A DNA stretch of 50,243 bases from an uncultured Alphaproteobacteria bacterium (GCA_937988775.1 CALKHP010000010.1:1-50243), one strand, 5' to 3'. Positions 1 to 8,148 are shown, numbered from the stretch's first letter. Numbers and translations: made by a program. Notes: a model not told the origin generated them from the sequence alone.

Positions 1-274
1 GGGCTCGATCGCCGCCGCGACCCGGCTGGCGCAGCCCATGGCGATCGACGCCGCCATTCTCGATATCTCGCTGCCCGACGGCGACAGCTTCGCCCTGGCG
101 GCCGCGCTGATGAAAAGAGGCGTCGCGGTGCTGTTCGCCACCGGGCTCGATTACGATCCGCGCTCGCATGACACGGCCGGCGCGGCGATGATCTCGAAAC
201 CGTTCGATATCGCAAGCCTCGCCGAAGCCCTGAACAAGATGAAGGCGGCGCTGCGCCCCCAGCGCAGCGACTGA
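1..274 (+). CDS. Response regulator receiver-domain protein, 3' part only
   Basis: This is the C-terminal part of a gene that begins before the window; the open frame runs from base 2 without an upstream stop. The text AAILDISLPDGDSF matches the strand-3 segment of CheY-like receiver domains, with the Asp of LDISLPDG as the likely phospho-acceptor. ATGLD and then ISKPF follow, giving the conserved Thr/Ser-type switch position and the conserved Lys. Only about 35 residues follow the KPF motif, so this is a stand-alone receiver or the end of a larger protein whose last domain is a receiver. The partner kinase is not visible. Family assignment is from motif; function is unknown. Confidence 0.75.
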   Translation, partial: GSIAAATRLAQPMAIDAAILDISLPDGDSFALAAALMKRGVAVLFATGLDYDPRSHDTAGAAMISKPFDIASLAEALNKMKAALRPQRSD

Positions 275-409
275 CGTCGCGCGGCATTCCCACCCGCCGC
301 TGCTCGGCCGCGCGCCGCAAAGCGGCGATCGCTCAAATGCGAGCGAATTCTATAAAGCTTCCCTCATTGCCATGCCCGAAAATTCTCCGCGAGAAGCAGG
401 AGCGCCATC

Positions 410-625
410 ATGGCAATCACCAGCGTGCGCGATGTCATGCCGCCACGCGGTTTCGACGCGCAGGACAGTCTCGCCGACCAGCAGCGGGCCCGCACCGCCG
501 AGCAGGCGGCCTATCGGCACGTCCTGTCGCGGCAGGCGCGCGACGAGGAAGCGGCCGAGCACCGCGTCGTCGGCACCGCCTACCGGCCGCCCGGCATGGG
601 GCGCTGGGTCGACCGTTCGGTCTAG
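410..625 (+). CDS. Small hypothetical protein (71 aa)
   Basis: This is a short charged protein with no family I recognise. The start is supported by a purine-rich GAAGCAGGAG sequence about 7 bases upstream of the ATG. It is rich in Arg, Ala and Glu, has no membrane segment or signal peptide, and ends in a Gly/Arg/Trp-containing tail (PPGMGRWVDRSV). The middle is probably helical (SLADQQRARTAEQAAYRH). It stands alone between the receiver-domain gene and another small gene on the same strand. The ribosome-binding site and base composition favour a real gene, but nothing shows its job. Confidence 0.5.
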   Translation: MAITSVRDVMPPRGFDAQDSLADQQRARTAEQAAYRHVLSRQARDEEAAEHRVVGTAYRPPGMGRWVDRSV

Positions 626-741
626 CACGTCCCGCGCAGCTAAGAGATCGTCAACCATCGCGGCCAAATCCCGGCGCGCGGTAACCTTTACGCCGCGCCG
701 CCGTGCCAGAATGTGCGTTTGAACGATAAGGGACCCCGCGC

Positions 742-936
742 ATGTCCGTATCCTCCGCCGCGGCCGCGCCTTTCGTGGTCGACACCGTTCCGGCCGAAAT
801 CCGCGTGCTGCTCGCGCAGGTCCTGGTGCAGCAGCGCACGGCGCAAATGATGGCCGAGAACGCCGCCGCCCAGAAGGCCGCGCTGCAAAGCCCTCCCGCC
901 GATGGCACCGGCTTGGCTGTCGATCGGCTGGCTTGA
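742..936 (+). CDS. Small Ala-rich hypothetical protein (64 aa)
   Basis: This short Ala- and Gln-rich protein is probably one long helix over residues 18-50 (EIRVLLAQVLVQQRTAQMMA). The ATG is preceded by a weak ribosome-binding site (GGGACCCCGCGC). No family is recognised, and there is no membrane segment or metal-binding motif. It is on the same strand as the 71-aa gene upstream, 116 bases away. Overlapping frames on the other strand are also open, so coding status is uncertain. Confidence 0.35.
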   Translation: MSVSSAAAAPFVVDTVPAEIRVLLAQVLVQQRTAQMMAENAAAQKAALQSPPADGTGLAVDRLA

Positions 937-963
937 GCGGCAGGTTTTAGCAGGGCCATTCCC

Positions 964-984
964 CTTCTCCCGCAAGGGGAGAAG
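964..984. repeat. Short inverted repeat, REP-like
   Basis: A perfect 8-bp stem (CTTCTCCC / GGGAGAAG) with a 5-base loop is followed by AAAAAA on the + strand. Elements of this look (CTTCTCCC-GCAAG-GGGAGAAG) are frequent between genes in alphaproteobacterial genomes. The A-run is on the wrong side for a + strand intrinsic terminator. It could end transcription of neither or both flanking genes. Confidence 0.45.
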
Positions 985-1019
985 AAAAAACGCCGCTCAC
1001 CCGTGCATCACACAAACCA

Positions 1020-1313
1020 TCAACCGCTTGCATTGCGCCCCGCACCCCGCGCCCTGAGCACGAAGGCGATCACTTCCGCCACCGCCTTGAACAACGCCTC
1101 CGGGATCTCCTCATCGAGCGCGACATGGCCGAGCGCCGCCGCCAGCTCCGGGCTGTCCTCGATGACGACGCCATGGGCGCGCGCCGTCTCGACGATGCGC
1201 TCGGCAAGCTCGCCCCGGCCGGTTGCCGTGACGCGCGGCGCCTCGCCCGCCGCCTCGTCATAGGCGAGCGCCACCGCGATCCGCTCACGGCGCGGCACGG
1301 CCTTGTCGCTCAT
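1020..1313 (-). CDS. FlhB C-terminal-domain-like protein (97 aa)
   Basis: The protein matches the cytoplasmic C-terminal domain of FlhB/YscU export-switch proteins. It begins RRERIAVALAYDEAAGEAPR and continues with GELAERIVETARAHGVVIEDSPELAAAL and EIPEALFKAVAEVIAFVLR, the usual order of that domain. The NPTH autocleavage motif and the membrane part of full FlhB are absent. It therefore belongs to the short FlhB-like (FhlB2/YlqH type) proteins. The ATG overlaps the stop of the preceding FliK-like gene by 4 nt (ATGA), so the pair is translationally coupled. A role with the export-apparatus/hook-length machinery is inferred from family. Confidence 0.8.
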   Translation of the reverse strand: MSDKAVPRRERIAVALAYDEAAGEAPRVTATGRGELAERIVETARAHGVVIEDSPELAAALGHVALDEEIPEALFKAVAEVIAFVLRARGAGRNASG

Positions 1314-2638
1314 GACGAGCGATCCACGAACAGCCCCGGCGGCGGCGGCTCGGGCTCCGGCACGATGGCGTGGCACTGCACCGTGTCCAGCGTCAGCCCG
1401 GCCGCCTCGAGCGCGGCGACCAGTTCCGGCAGATCGTGCTGGAAGCGCGCCAGCGTCGCCGCCCGCTCGCTCGACAGGAACACGCTGATCGTGCCGTTGC
1501 GGCAATTGATCTGCGAGAAAACCGGCCCTTCCTCCGGGCTGTCGATCGAAAACCGCATCTTCCACAGGCGCGCGGCTGCCGCTGCGCCTTCGCCGGCCTC
1601 GCCGCCCTCAGCCTCGCGCTCGTCGACGAGATGGAACTGGCCGATGCCGGTGCCGCCCGCCATGACGATCGGCAATTCGCACACCCATTGCCGCTCGGCA
1701 GGCCGCAGCGCATCGGGCTCGATCGCCGCGCCGCGCGAGGCGAATTGCGCCAGTTGCACGCGGGCCAGCGCCGCGCTCGCCTCGTGCTTCAAGGTGCCGA
1801 TCACCTGCGGCAGCGGCGCCTCGGCATCGAAGCTCGGCCGGGCCGGCGGCTGTCCGAGCGGCAGGCCCTCGCGCAGCGGCGGCCGCGGCGGTGCCTCGGT
1901 TCTGGCCATCGGCTCCGGCGCATCGCGGAACTGATCCAGAAAACCCTTCAGTTGCAGCAGCAGCCGCGCGAGATCGAACCGGACCGGCAGCTCTGCGGCC
2001 GTCATCGCCGCCAGACCCGGCGCCGGACCCGGCACCATGCCTTCAAGCGCCTCCGTGCCGGCAAACGCCTTCGGCAGCGCGCTGGCCAGTGTCGCAGCCA
2101 GGGCAGCGGGGTCTGCCGGCGAGAGCCGGAGCGCCAGCAGTTGCGTCACCGTCTGGCGCAGATTGCCGGGCAGCGGTTGCAGCAGGGCCGCCTCCAGATC
2201 GGCGAAGAGCGGTGCCAGCGAATTCTGCTGCGCGGCGGCGACGCCGATCGCCGCCCGGAGCGAGACGGTGCCCGGCGCCACCCCCGCCGCCGCGATAGCC
2301 GCGCTCTCCGGCGGATCGGCGAGCCCGGTTGCTCCGGCTGCCTGCCCCGCCACGGCGACGAGCTTCAGCACCGGCAGCGGGTTGGCGCCCTTGGCCGGCG
2401 CCGGCTGGTCGGTTGCGACCTGCAGCGTCAGGGTCTGGCCGGCGGCGAGTTTCTGCGCCGGAGCGCTGCCGATCTCGAGCAGCGCCTGCAGCAATTGGCC
2501 CTTGATGGCGAGAAGCGCGTTGCCGTTGGCGGCGAGCGCCACCAGCGCCGCCTCGATCGTCTGGCCCGGCTGGAGCAGCAGGTCGCTGCCGGCCAGCCCG
2601 GCCCCGGATACGCCCCGGACGGGCGCGATCGTCGCCAT
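1310..2638 (-). CDS. FliK-like flagellar hook-length control family protein
   Basis: This is a 442-aa protein with an Ala/Pro/Leu-rich N-terminal two thirds and a compact C-terminal domain. That domain contains RFSIDSPEEGPVFSQI, then GTISVFLSSERAATLARF and HDLPELVAALEAAGLTLDTV. This is the strand/helix order of the FliK C-terminal (Flg_hook) domain that contacts FlhB. A start at 2638 (MATIAPVRG) is chosen because AAAGAGG lies about 8 bases upstream; an in-frame start 17 codons further upstream is possible. It is coupled to the FlhB-like gene by a 4-nt overlap. No other flagellar genes are in the window, so it may be an orphan FliK-like/FlhB-like pair. Confidence 0.75.
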   Translation of the reverse strand: MATIAPVRGVSGAGLAGSDLLLQPGQTIEAALVALAANGNALLAIKGQLLQALLEIGSAPAQKLAAGQTLTLQVATDQPAPAKGANPLPVLKLVAVAGQAAGATGLADPPESAAIAAAGVAPGTVSLRAAIGVAAAQQNSLAPLFADLEAALLQPLPGNLRQTVTQLLALRLSPADPAALAATLASALPKAFAGTEALEGMVPGPAPGLAAMTAAELPVRFDLARLLLQLKGFLDQFRDAPEPMARTEAPPRPPLREGLPLGQPPARPSFDAEAPLPQVIGTLKHEASAALARVQLAQFASRGAAIEPDALRPAERQWVCELPIVMAGGTGIGQFHLVDEREAEGGEAGEGAAAAARLWKMRFSIDSPEEGPVFSQINCRNGTISVFLSSERAATLARFQHDLPELVAALEAAGLTLDTVQCHAIVPEPEPPPPGLFVDRSS

Positions 2639-2768
2639 CGTCACAGCCTCTTTCGGAACACCGACGTACCGTTGCGGATTCGAGCGCAAAACCCTTCAGA
2701 TCCGGTTAACCTGCCGCTGCGCGATGCGCTATAGCTGCCGCCCAACCGACCCGCACAGGAAGCCCATC

Positions 2769-3740
2769 ATGACCGAGCCGCACCCCAGCCCCGCTGACAC
2801 CAGCGACGGGCCGCTCGAAAGCACCCGCTTCACCGGGCTCGAGCCCGGCCGCAAGCTCATGGTGCTCGGCGCCGTGCATGGCAACGAGACCTGCGGGCCG
2901 AACGCCATCAACCGCGCCATCGCCGATTGCCGCGCCGGCCGCATCCAGATCATGCGCGGCGAGGTCACCTTCCTGCCGATCGCCAACCGCCGCGCCTACC
3001 GGCAGGATACGCGCGAGGGCGAGCGCAACCTCAACCGCGACCTGCACGACAAGCCGGTGCCGCTCGACTATGAGGACCGCGTCGGCAACCGCCTGTGCGC
3101 CATGCTGCGCGAGCATGACGTGCTGCTCGACATCCATTCGTTTCGCGGCGAAGGCCGGCCCTTCGTGTTCTTCGGCCCCGAGGATAACCAGGGCACGCTC
3201 GAGCCGTTCCGCTTCGCGGCCAAGGAAGGCGCCTTCGCCGCCTGCCTCGGCACCGGCATGGTGATGTATGGCTGGCTCGACGTCTACCAGAAGCTGATCG
3301 CGGCGCGCGGCCGGCTCGGCCTGTCGCCGCTGAAATCGACCGAGGGCCACGGCACCACCGAATATATCCGCTTCAGCGGCGGCTATGGCGTCACCCTCGA
3401 ATGCGGCGCGCACAAGGACCCGGCCTCGATCGAAGTCGGCTATACCGCGATCCTCAATGCATTGGCCGAACTCGAACTGACCGATGCGCCGAAGGCCATG
3501 CGCCGCGTGAGCGACATCATCCACGTCAACGACATCATCATCTGCGAGGCCGAAGGCGACCGGCTGGAAGGCGACTGGAAGACCGGCGACGCGATCGCCG
3601 CCGGCGCTGTCATCGCGCGGCGCGCCGACGGCACGCCGGTGATGGCGCCGACGCCCGGCTACACCGTGTTCCCCAACAAGACCGCCAAGCCCGGCGAAGG
3701 CATCTGCTATTTCGGCGTCGCCGGCACGCGGCGGCTCTGA
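2769..3740 (+). CDS. Succinylglutamate desuccinylase/aspartoacylase family (M14-type) deacylase
   Basis: This is a 323-aa zinc-dependent deacylase or carboxypeptidase-like hydrolase of the AstE/AspA group. The zinc motif is GAVHGNETCG (H37, E40) and the third ligand is H123 in LLDIHSF. The TLECGAH segment further on supplies the expected catalytic Glu. NRDLHD and other loops also fit. The last 80 residues look like the extra beta-rich C-terminal domain (VNDIIICEAEGD..., PGYTVFPNK) found in the succinylglutamate desuccinylase/aspartoacylase subfamily. The start follows CAGGAAGCCCATC. Substrate cannot be told from sequence; N-acyl amino acids are the family norm. It is monocistronic. Confidence 0.85.
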   Translation: MTEPHPSPADTSDGPLESTRFTGLEPGRKLMVLGAVHGNETCGPNAINRAIADCRAGRIQIMRGEVTFLPIANRRAYRQDTREGERNLNRDLHDKPVPLDYEDRVGNRLCAMLREHDVLLDIHSFRGEGRPFVFFGPEDNQGTLEPFRFAAKEGAFAACLGTGMVMYGWLDVYQKLIAARGRLGLSPLKSTEGHGTTEYIRFSGGYGVTLECGAHKDPASIEVGYTAILNALAELELTDAPKAMRRVSDIIHVNDIIICEAEGDRLEGDWKTGDAIAAGAVIARRADGTPVMAPTPGYTVFPNKTAKPGEGICYFGVAGTRRL

Positions 3741-3873
3741 AGCGGCGAGGATTGCGGCGCGAAATAAGACAAGCTATCAGTGGCGCCCCCGTGCATGTCC
3801 GGTGCGGTTCTGGCGCGAATGGCGAAAACCGGCCGCGCGCCACCAGAACATCACCAAGCCGCCATAACGGCTT

Positions 3874-3949
3874 GGGCCTGTAGCTCAATGGTTAGAGCCG
3901 GCCGCTCATAACGGTCTGGTTGCAGGTTCGAGTCCTGCCGGGCCCACCA
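3874..3949 (+). tRNA. tRNA with CAU anticodon, probably tRNA-Ile2
   Basis: This is a 76-nt cloverleaf with a genome-encoded CCA end. The acceptor stem GGGCCTG pairs with CGGGCCC (one G-T pair), the D-arm is TAGCTCAATGGTTAGAGC, and the T-arm GCAGGTTCGAGTCCTGC is perfect. The anticodon CAT is at 3907-3909. The context CCGCTCATAACGG and TGGTT(A)GAGC resembles bacterial Ile2 tRNAs (CAU converted to lysidine-AU by TilS) more than elongator Met. Automatic tools often label this tRNA-Met. Identity as Ile2 is inference. Confidence 0.93.
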
Positions 3950-3984
3950 ACTATCTCAATGATATAAAGGCGCGCCGCGCTCCG

Positions 3985-5097
3985 CTACGCTTGGCTTGCC
4001 ACGACGATGCCGAGACCCTTGGCAGACGCCAGCAACTCATCGACGACCGAGCGGCTGAGCAGGATGCCGTTGGCGCGCTGCTCGGCTTCGCGGCGGAACT
4101 CGATCTCGCCCGGCATCAGGATTTCCTTGACGCCCGGCGCCAGTTCGGACTGCTTCATCTCGCGAATATAGCCGTCGATGCGCGCCTTGAACGAGGGCAG
4201 GTCGATAAAGGCGGCGATGTTCAGCGCGATGACGAAATGGCCGTTGCCCTGCCCGGTATCGAGATCGTCGTAGAGATTGGTGAGGTCGCGCCCGAACGCG
4301 CCACCGGTCAGGATGCCGGTGAGGATTTCGCACATCAGGATCAGGCCCCAGCCCTTGTGGCCGCCGATCGGCAGGATCCAGCCGCCGTTCCTGACCCAGT
4401 TCGGATCGGTGGTCGGCGCGCCATCGGCATCGACGAGCCAGCCCGGCGGCAGCTCCAGCCCCTTCTCGGCATAATACAGGATCTTGCCGCGCGAACTCAT
4501 GCCGAGCGCCGCATCGAGCACGATCGGGCGCTCCTGATCCGCCGGAACGCCGAAGGTGATCGGCAGCGGCCCGGTGAGCGGCGTCTTGCCGCCCCAGACC
4601 GGCATGATCGGCGAGCCGTTGGTGGTGGCGATGCCGACCATGCCGGCGCGCACCGCCTGCAACGCATAGGGCGCGCCCTCGCCATTATGGTTGCTGTTGC
4701 GCACGCCGACCGCCGCCACGCCGGTCTGGCGCGCCTTGGCGATGGCAAGCTCCATGGCGCGCGTCGTCAGCACGGCGCCGAGCCCGTTGCCGCCATCGAT
4801 CAAGGCCGTGCCCGGCGTCTCGCGCACGATGTCGAAACGCGAAACGGGCGAAAAGCCACCCTGCTGCAGCCGCTTGATGTAGACCGGCAGGCGCAGGATG
4901 CCATGCGAGTTCATGCCGCGCGCATCGGCCGAGATCAGGCCGTTCGCCACGATGGCGGCATCGGCCGCCGGCACGCCGGTACGCTCGAGCATCGCCACGG
5001 CCAGCGCGGTGAGTTCCGCCACCGGCACGAGATAATCGCCGCCCTGCCCGTCTCGCAGCGCGAGCCGCATGGTTGTGGTCGTTTGCGCAGCACTCAT
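3985..5097 (-). CDS. Ldh2-family (malate/L-lactate/ureidoglycolate-type) NAD(P)-dependent dehydrogenase
   Basis: This 370-aa oxidoreductase belongs to the Ldh_2 family (AllD, YlbC, MDH of archaea, DpkA). Diagnostic text includes SADARGMNSHGILRLPVYIK near residue 60, RNSNHNGEGAPYALQA, GKILYYAEKG and PIGGHKGWGLILMCEILTGI. These supply the substrate-binding His/Arg and the nucleotide-binding loop. The start is supported by GGGAGG about 11 bases upstream. It is the last gene of a minus-strand run (GntR, ABM protein, ABC ATPase, this gene), 40 bases after the ATPase gene. The operon context suggests it oxidises or reduces a 2-hydroxy or 2-oxo/imino acid imported by the ABC system; the exact substrate is unknown. 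Confidence 0.85.
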   Translation of the reverse strand: MSAAQTTTTMRLALRDGQGGDYLVPVAELTALAVAMLERTGVPAADAAIVANGLISADARGMNSHGILRLPVYIKRLQQGGFSPVSRFDIVRETPGTALIDGGNGLGAVLTTRAMELAIAKARQTGVAAVGVRNSNHNGEGAPYALQAVRAGMVGIATTNGSPIMPVWGGKTPLTGPLPITFGVPADQERPIVLDAALGMSSRGKILYYAEKGLELPPGWLVDADGAPTTDPNWVRNGGWILPIGGHKGWGLILMCEILTGILTGGAFGRDLTNLYDDLDTGQGNGHFVIALNIAAFIDLPSFKARIDGYIREMKQSELAPGVKEILMPGEIEFRREAEQRANGILLSRSVVDELLASAKGLGIVVASQA

Positions 5098-5137
5098 GGA
5101 CTATCCGCCTCCCGTATCGTCAGTTCAGGCTTGCCGG

Positions 5138-5869
5138 TCAGACCCGCCGCCGGATGAATTGCCGCAATTCCGGCGTCTGCGGATCGTCGAACATCGCCTG
5201 CGACGGCCCGCTTTCGTGGATATGACCACCGTGCATGAAGATCACGCGATTGGCGACATGCTGCGCGAAATTCATTTCATGCGTCACCAGCACCATGGTC
5301 ATGCCCTCCTTGGCGAGGTCCTCGACGACGTGCAGCACCTCTTCCTTCAATTCGGGATCGAGCGCCGAGGTCACCTCGTCGAACAGCATCACCTTGGGCG
5401 ATGCCGCCAGCGAGCGGGCGATCGCCACGCGCTGCTGCTGGCCGCCGGAGAGTTGCTCGGGATAGGCGTCGATCTTTTCCGACAGGCCGACACGCTCCAG
5501 CACGCGCTCCGCCACGGCACGCGCCTCGGGCAGCGCCATGCGCTTCACCACCGTGAGGGCGAGCGTGATGTTGCGCGCCACCGTCAGGTGGGGAAACAGG
5601 TTGAAATGCTGGAACACGATGCCGACATCCTGGCGCAACTGGCGCAGGTTGACGTCAGGCGCGCTGACCTCGTGATCGGCGACGTGGATCGTGCCGGAAT
5701 CGATGTTCTCCAGGCGGTTCAGGCAGCGCAGCGCCGTGCTTTTGCCCGATCCGCTGCGCCCGATCAGCACCACAACCTCACCGCGCCCGACATCGAAGCT
5801 GACATCGTTCAGCACGCGTAACGCGCCGTAGCTCTTGACGACGTTTTCAACCTTGACGATGGGGGCCAT
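5138..5869 (-). CDS. Polar amino-acid-type ABC transporter ATP-binding protein
   Basis: This is a 243-aa ATPase of the GlnQ/HisP group. Walker A is GRSGSGKST (37-45), the Q-loop is VFQHFNLFPHLTV, the signature LSGGQQQRVAIARSLA begins at residue 140, and Walker B is VMLFDEVTSALDPEL. The H-loop is TMVLVTHEMNFA. The start MAPIVKVE is chosen because it matches family length; an open frame continues upstream into the ABM gene. Its partner permeases (8149-9506) and binding protein (9553-10335) lie on the opposite strand across the shared promoter, so the transporter is split over two divergent operons. Confidence 0.92.
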   Translation of the reverse strand: MAPIVKVENVVKSYGALRVLNDVSFDVGRGEVVVLIGRSGSGKSTALRCLNRLENIDSGTIHVADHEVSAPDVNLRQLRQDVGIVFQHFNLFPHLTVARNITLALTVVKRMALPEARAVAERVLERVGLSEKIDAYPEQLSGGQQQRVAIARSLAASPKVMLFDEVTSALDPELKEEVLHVVEDLAKEGMTMVLVTHEMNFAQHVANRVIFMHGGHIHESGPSQAMFDDPQTPELRQFIRRRV

Positions 5870-5883
5870 GGCCGATCCAGCCT

Positions 5884-6174
5884 TCACAGGGTTTGACAAA
5901 AAGTGACGGTCTTGCGGGCGACCATCTCGCGCGTCGCCCGGTCGAACGCCGTGAAATGCGCGGCGCTGCAATGGGCGTCGAAAGCCGCGCGATCATCGTA
6001 GATCTCATAGAGCAGGATGCGATCATCCTCGCCATCCGGCCGCAGCACGTCGAAACGCCGGCAGCCCGGCTCGTTTTCGAGCGAGGCGCGGGCGTTGCCG
6101 AGCATCAGCGGCAGAAACGCCGCCATGGCGCCCGGCTTGGTGACGAACTCGACGATGATCGTGAATGGCTTCAA
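5884..6174 (-). CDS. ABM-domain (antibiotic biosynthesis monooxygenase-like) small protein, TTG start
   Basis: This 96-aa ferredoxin-like-fold protein starts KPFTIIVEFVTKPGAMAAFL and includes ENEPGCRRFDVLRPDGEDDRI, LLYEIYDDRAAFDAHC and AAHFTAF. That is the classic order of the ABM/LsrG/YgiN family. The start is a TTG at 6174: GGGGGAGG lies 7 bases upstream, and the TTG overlaps the TGA of the GntR gene (TTGA). There is no in-frame ATG close by. Members act as small monooxygenases, isomerases or quinol-linked enzymes. Here it is coupled to the regulator and the ABC ATPase gene, so a role in the same catabolic pathway is likely. Confidence 0.85.
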   Translation of the reverse strand: MKPFTIIVEFVTKPGAMAAFLPLMLGNARASLENEPGCRRFDVLRPDGEDDRILLYEIYDDRAAFDAHCSAAHFTAFDRATREMVARKTVTFCQTL

Positions 6175-6875
6175 CGCAGTGCCTCCCCCTGCCAGTAATA
6201 ATCCGTGACCGCCTCGAGATGCTCGCGCATGGCGCGTTCCGCAGCATCGGGATCGCGCCGGGCGATCGCATCGAAAATGGCGCGATGCGCCTTGCACGCC
6301 GCGCGCTGCGACCCCTCGGCCTTGGCCGAGATCGACCTTTGCGCGCGCAGCCAGCCCGCGAACGCCGTGTTCAGCGTGGTGAAGATCGGATTGTTGGCGA
6401 TGCGGGCGATCGTCAGGTGAAAGGCGACGTCGCTATCGGGAAACAGCTCCCGGTTCTCGACCAGCCGCTCGTTTTCCTCGAGACGGTCCTTCATGTGCTG
6501 CAGGTCCTCGGCGCTGGCATGCACGGCCGCGTAGCGCGCCAGGCCGATCTCCAGGAACGCGCGCGCATCCTGAAGCGAGCGCACGCCAGACGGCGTCGAC
6601 AGGAAATAGCGCACCGCACCCGACAGTTCGTTGACCACCGTCGAGGCGGTCGGCGCGATCACCATCGCCCGCTCGCCGTTGGAGAGGCTGACCATGCCCA
6701 TCTTCTGCAACGCGAACAGCGCCTCGCGCACCGCCGGGCGGCCGACCTTGAGCTGCTGCATCAGGTCGCGCTCCGAGGGCAGCTGCGATCCGGCCGGGAA
6801 CTCGCCGGAAATGATCAGCCGCTCGAGCTGCTCGGCGATCTCCTCATACAGGCGGCGACGGCGAATGGGCTCCAA
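6171..6875 (-). CDS. GntR family (FadR/FCD) transcriptional regulator, TTG start
   Basis: This 234-aa regulator has a winged helix-turn-helix at residues 8-70 (SQLPSERDLMQQLKVGRPA, VREALFALQKMGMVSL). An all-helical FCD ligand domain follows, with the FLEIGLARYAA, DVAFHLTIARIANNPIF and HRAIFDAIARRDPDAAERAM segments that carry its metal/ligand residues. The start codon is TTG at 6875, with AGGA 7 bases upstream. It is first in a minus-strand operon and divergent from the IPMDH-like/ABC permease operon. It probably controls both arms through the repeats at 6884-6924. The ligand is presumably a carboxylate of this pathway. Confidence 0.9.
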   Translation of the reverse strand: MEPIRRRRLYEEIAEQLERLIISGEFPAGSQLPSERDLMQQLKVGRPAVREALFALQKMGMVSLSNGERAMVIAPTASTVVNELSGAVRYFLSTPSGVRSLQDARAFLEIGLARYAAVHASAEDLQHMKDRLEENERLVENRELFPDSDVAFHLTIARIANNPIFTTLNTAFAGWLRAQRSISAKAEGSQRAACKAHRAIFDAIARRDPDAAERAMREHLEAVTDYYWQGEALR

Positions 6876-6883
6876 GTTCTTTT

Positions 6884-6924
6884 CCTATCATCCTGTGAGG
6901 CTATTGACCTATCATACCAGATAG
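6884..6924. promoter_or_regulatory. Probable GntR operator region in divergent promoter
   Basis: CCTATCAT occurs twice (6884-6891 and 6908-6915, 24 bp apart). The second copy is part of a perfect inverted repeat CTATC-N6-GATAG (6909-6924). A -35-like TTGACC (6904-6909) with a weak -10 (CAATTT, 6927-6932) at 17-bp spacing points to the + strand operon, placing the inverted repeat between the two boxes. This suggests repression by the adjacent GntR protein. The binding itself is inference. Confidence 0.5.
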
Positions 6925-7022
6925 CGCAATTTTCACGCAGCAATCAAGTCGGGCCGGAGCGAAGCCGACCGAAAGATTGCCAGGCATATTTCGCCAGCAG
7001 TGCGGGGACGGGTCGTTTCGAG

Positions 7023-8123
7023 ATGAGCAATAATGCGTTTCAGATTTCCGTCATGCCGGGAGACGGCATCGGCATCGAGGTGATGGAGGCGGCAACCGCC
7101 GTGCTTCAGGCGGTCGAGAAGCGCCACAACCTCGGCTTCCGGCTCATCAATACGCCGGGCGGCGCCCATCACTACAAGGACACCGGCACGCCGATGCCGG
7201 AGAGCTCCTTCGAGACGGCCGAAAAGGCCGATGCCATCCTGTTCGGCGCCATGGGCTGGCCCGATATCCGCTTTGCCGACGGCACCGAGATCGCGCCGCA
7301 ACTCGATCTGCGCTTCCGGCTCGAACTCTTCGCCGGTGTGCGGCCGATCCGCGCCATTCCGGGCGTGCCGCTGGCGCTGGCCTCGCCGCACGCATCCGAG
7401 ATCGATTTCGTCATCCTGCGCGAATCGACCGAGGGGCTGTTCGCCTCGCGCGGCAAGGGCACGGTCGAGAACGACCAGACAGCGCGCGAAACCATGGTCA
7501 TCACGCGCGACACCACCGAGCGCCTGTCGCATTTCGCCTTCCGGCTCGCCGAGCGCCGTGCCGAACGGCGCGGCCGCAAGGGGCTGGTGACGATCGTCGA
7601 CAAGTCCAATGTGTTCCGCGCCTTCGCCTTCATGCGCAAGGTGTTCTTCGAAGTGGCGCGCGCCTATCCGCAGGTCGAGGCCCGGCATAATTCGATCGAT
7701 GCGATGGCGCTCGACCTGATCCGCAAGCCGTGGGATTTCGACGTGCTGCCGATGGAGAACATGTTCGGCGACATCCTGTCGGATCTCGGCGCCGGCCTCG
7801 TCGGCGGCATGGGATTCGCGCCATCCGCCGATGTCGGCGCCAAGCACGCGATGTTCCAGCCGAGCCACGGCTCGGCCCCCGACATTGCCGGGCGTGGCAT
7901 CGCCAACCCGACCGCGATGATCCTGTCGATGGCGATGATGCTCGACTGGCTCGGCGAACAGCATGGCAGCGCAAGCTGCATCGAAGCCGCCGCCGAGATC
8001 AGCACGGCGATCGACGCCGCCTTCGGCTCGGGCGCCGTGCGCTCGTGCGATGTCGGCGGGCAGGACGGCACCGGCGCCATCACGCGGGCCGTCATCGAAC
8101 GCCTGGGCAAGACCGGCCACTGA
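7023..8123 (+). CDS. Isocitrate/isopropylmalate/tartrate dehydrogenase family protein
   Basis: This 366-aa beta-decarboxylating dehydrogenase begins ISVMPGDGIGIEVMEAA and has LRFRLELFAGVRPIRA, VILRESTEGLFASRGKG, VDKSNVFRAFAFMRKVFFE and FGDILSDLGAGLVGGMGFAP. The last includes the metal-binding Asp pair. The RESTEGLFAS loop differs from LeuB (which has RELTGG) and resembles tartrate or other hydroxy-diacid dehydrogenases. No leuCD genes are near, so leucine synthesis is unlikely. The start fits family length; the ribosome-binding site is weak. It leads the + strand operon of the divergent module, 25 bases before the first permease gene. Substrate is inferred only to be a 2-hydroxy acid. Confidence 0.85.
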   Translation: MSNNAFQISVMPGDGIGIEVMEAATAVLQAVEKRHNLGFRLINTPGGAHHYKDTGTPMPESSFETAEKADAILFGAMGWPDIRFADGTEIAPQLDLRFRLELFAGVRPIRAIPGVPLALASPHASEIDFVILRESTEGLFASRGKGTVENDQTARETMVITRDTTERLSHFAFRLAERRAERRGRKGLVTIVDKSNVFRAFAFMRKVFFEVARAYPQVEARHNSIDAMALDLIRKPWDFDVLPMENMFGDILSDLGAGLVGGMGFAPSADVGAKHAMFQPSHGSAPDIAGRGIANPTAMILSMAMMLDWLGEQHGSASCIEAAAEISTAIDAAFGSGAVRSCDVGGQDGTGAITRAVIERLGKTGH

Positions 8124-8148
8124 ACGGCGGGCACGAATCGAGGGACTG

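Noticed and set aside
651..959. Minus-strand frame of 102 codons over the small Ala-rich gene
   Set aside because: No ribosome-binding site or recognisable motif. The plus-strand alternative is slightly better supported, although both are weak.
3874..3949. Calling the CAU tRNA elongator Met
   Set aside because: The anticodon-arm context resembles tRNA-Ile2. I keep Ile2 as the more likely identity but cannot prove lysidine modification from DNA.
7023..8123. Naming this gene leuB
   Set aside because: The active-site loop is RESTEGL rather than the LeuB RELTGG, and there are no leuC or leuD neighbours.
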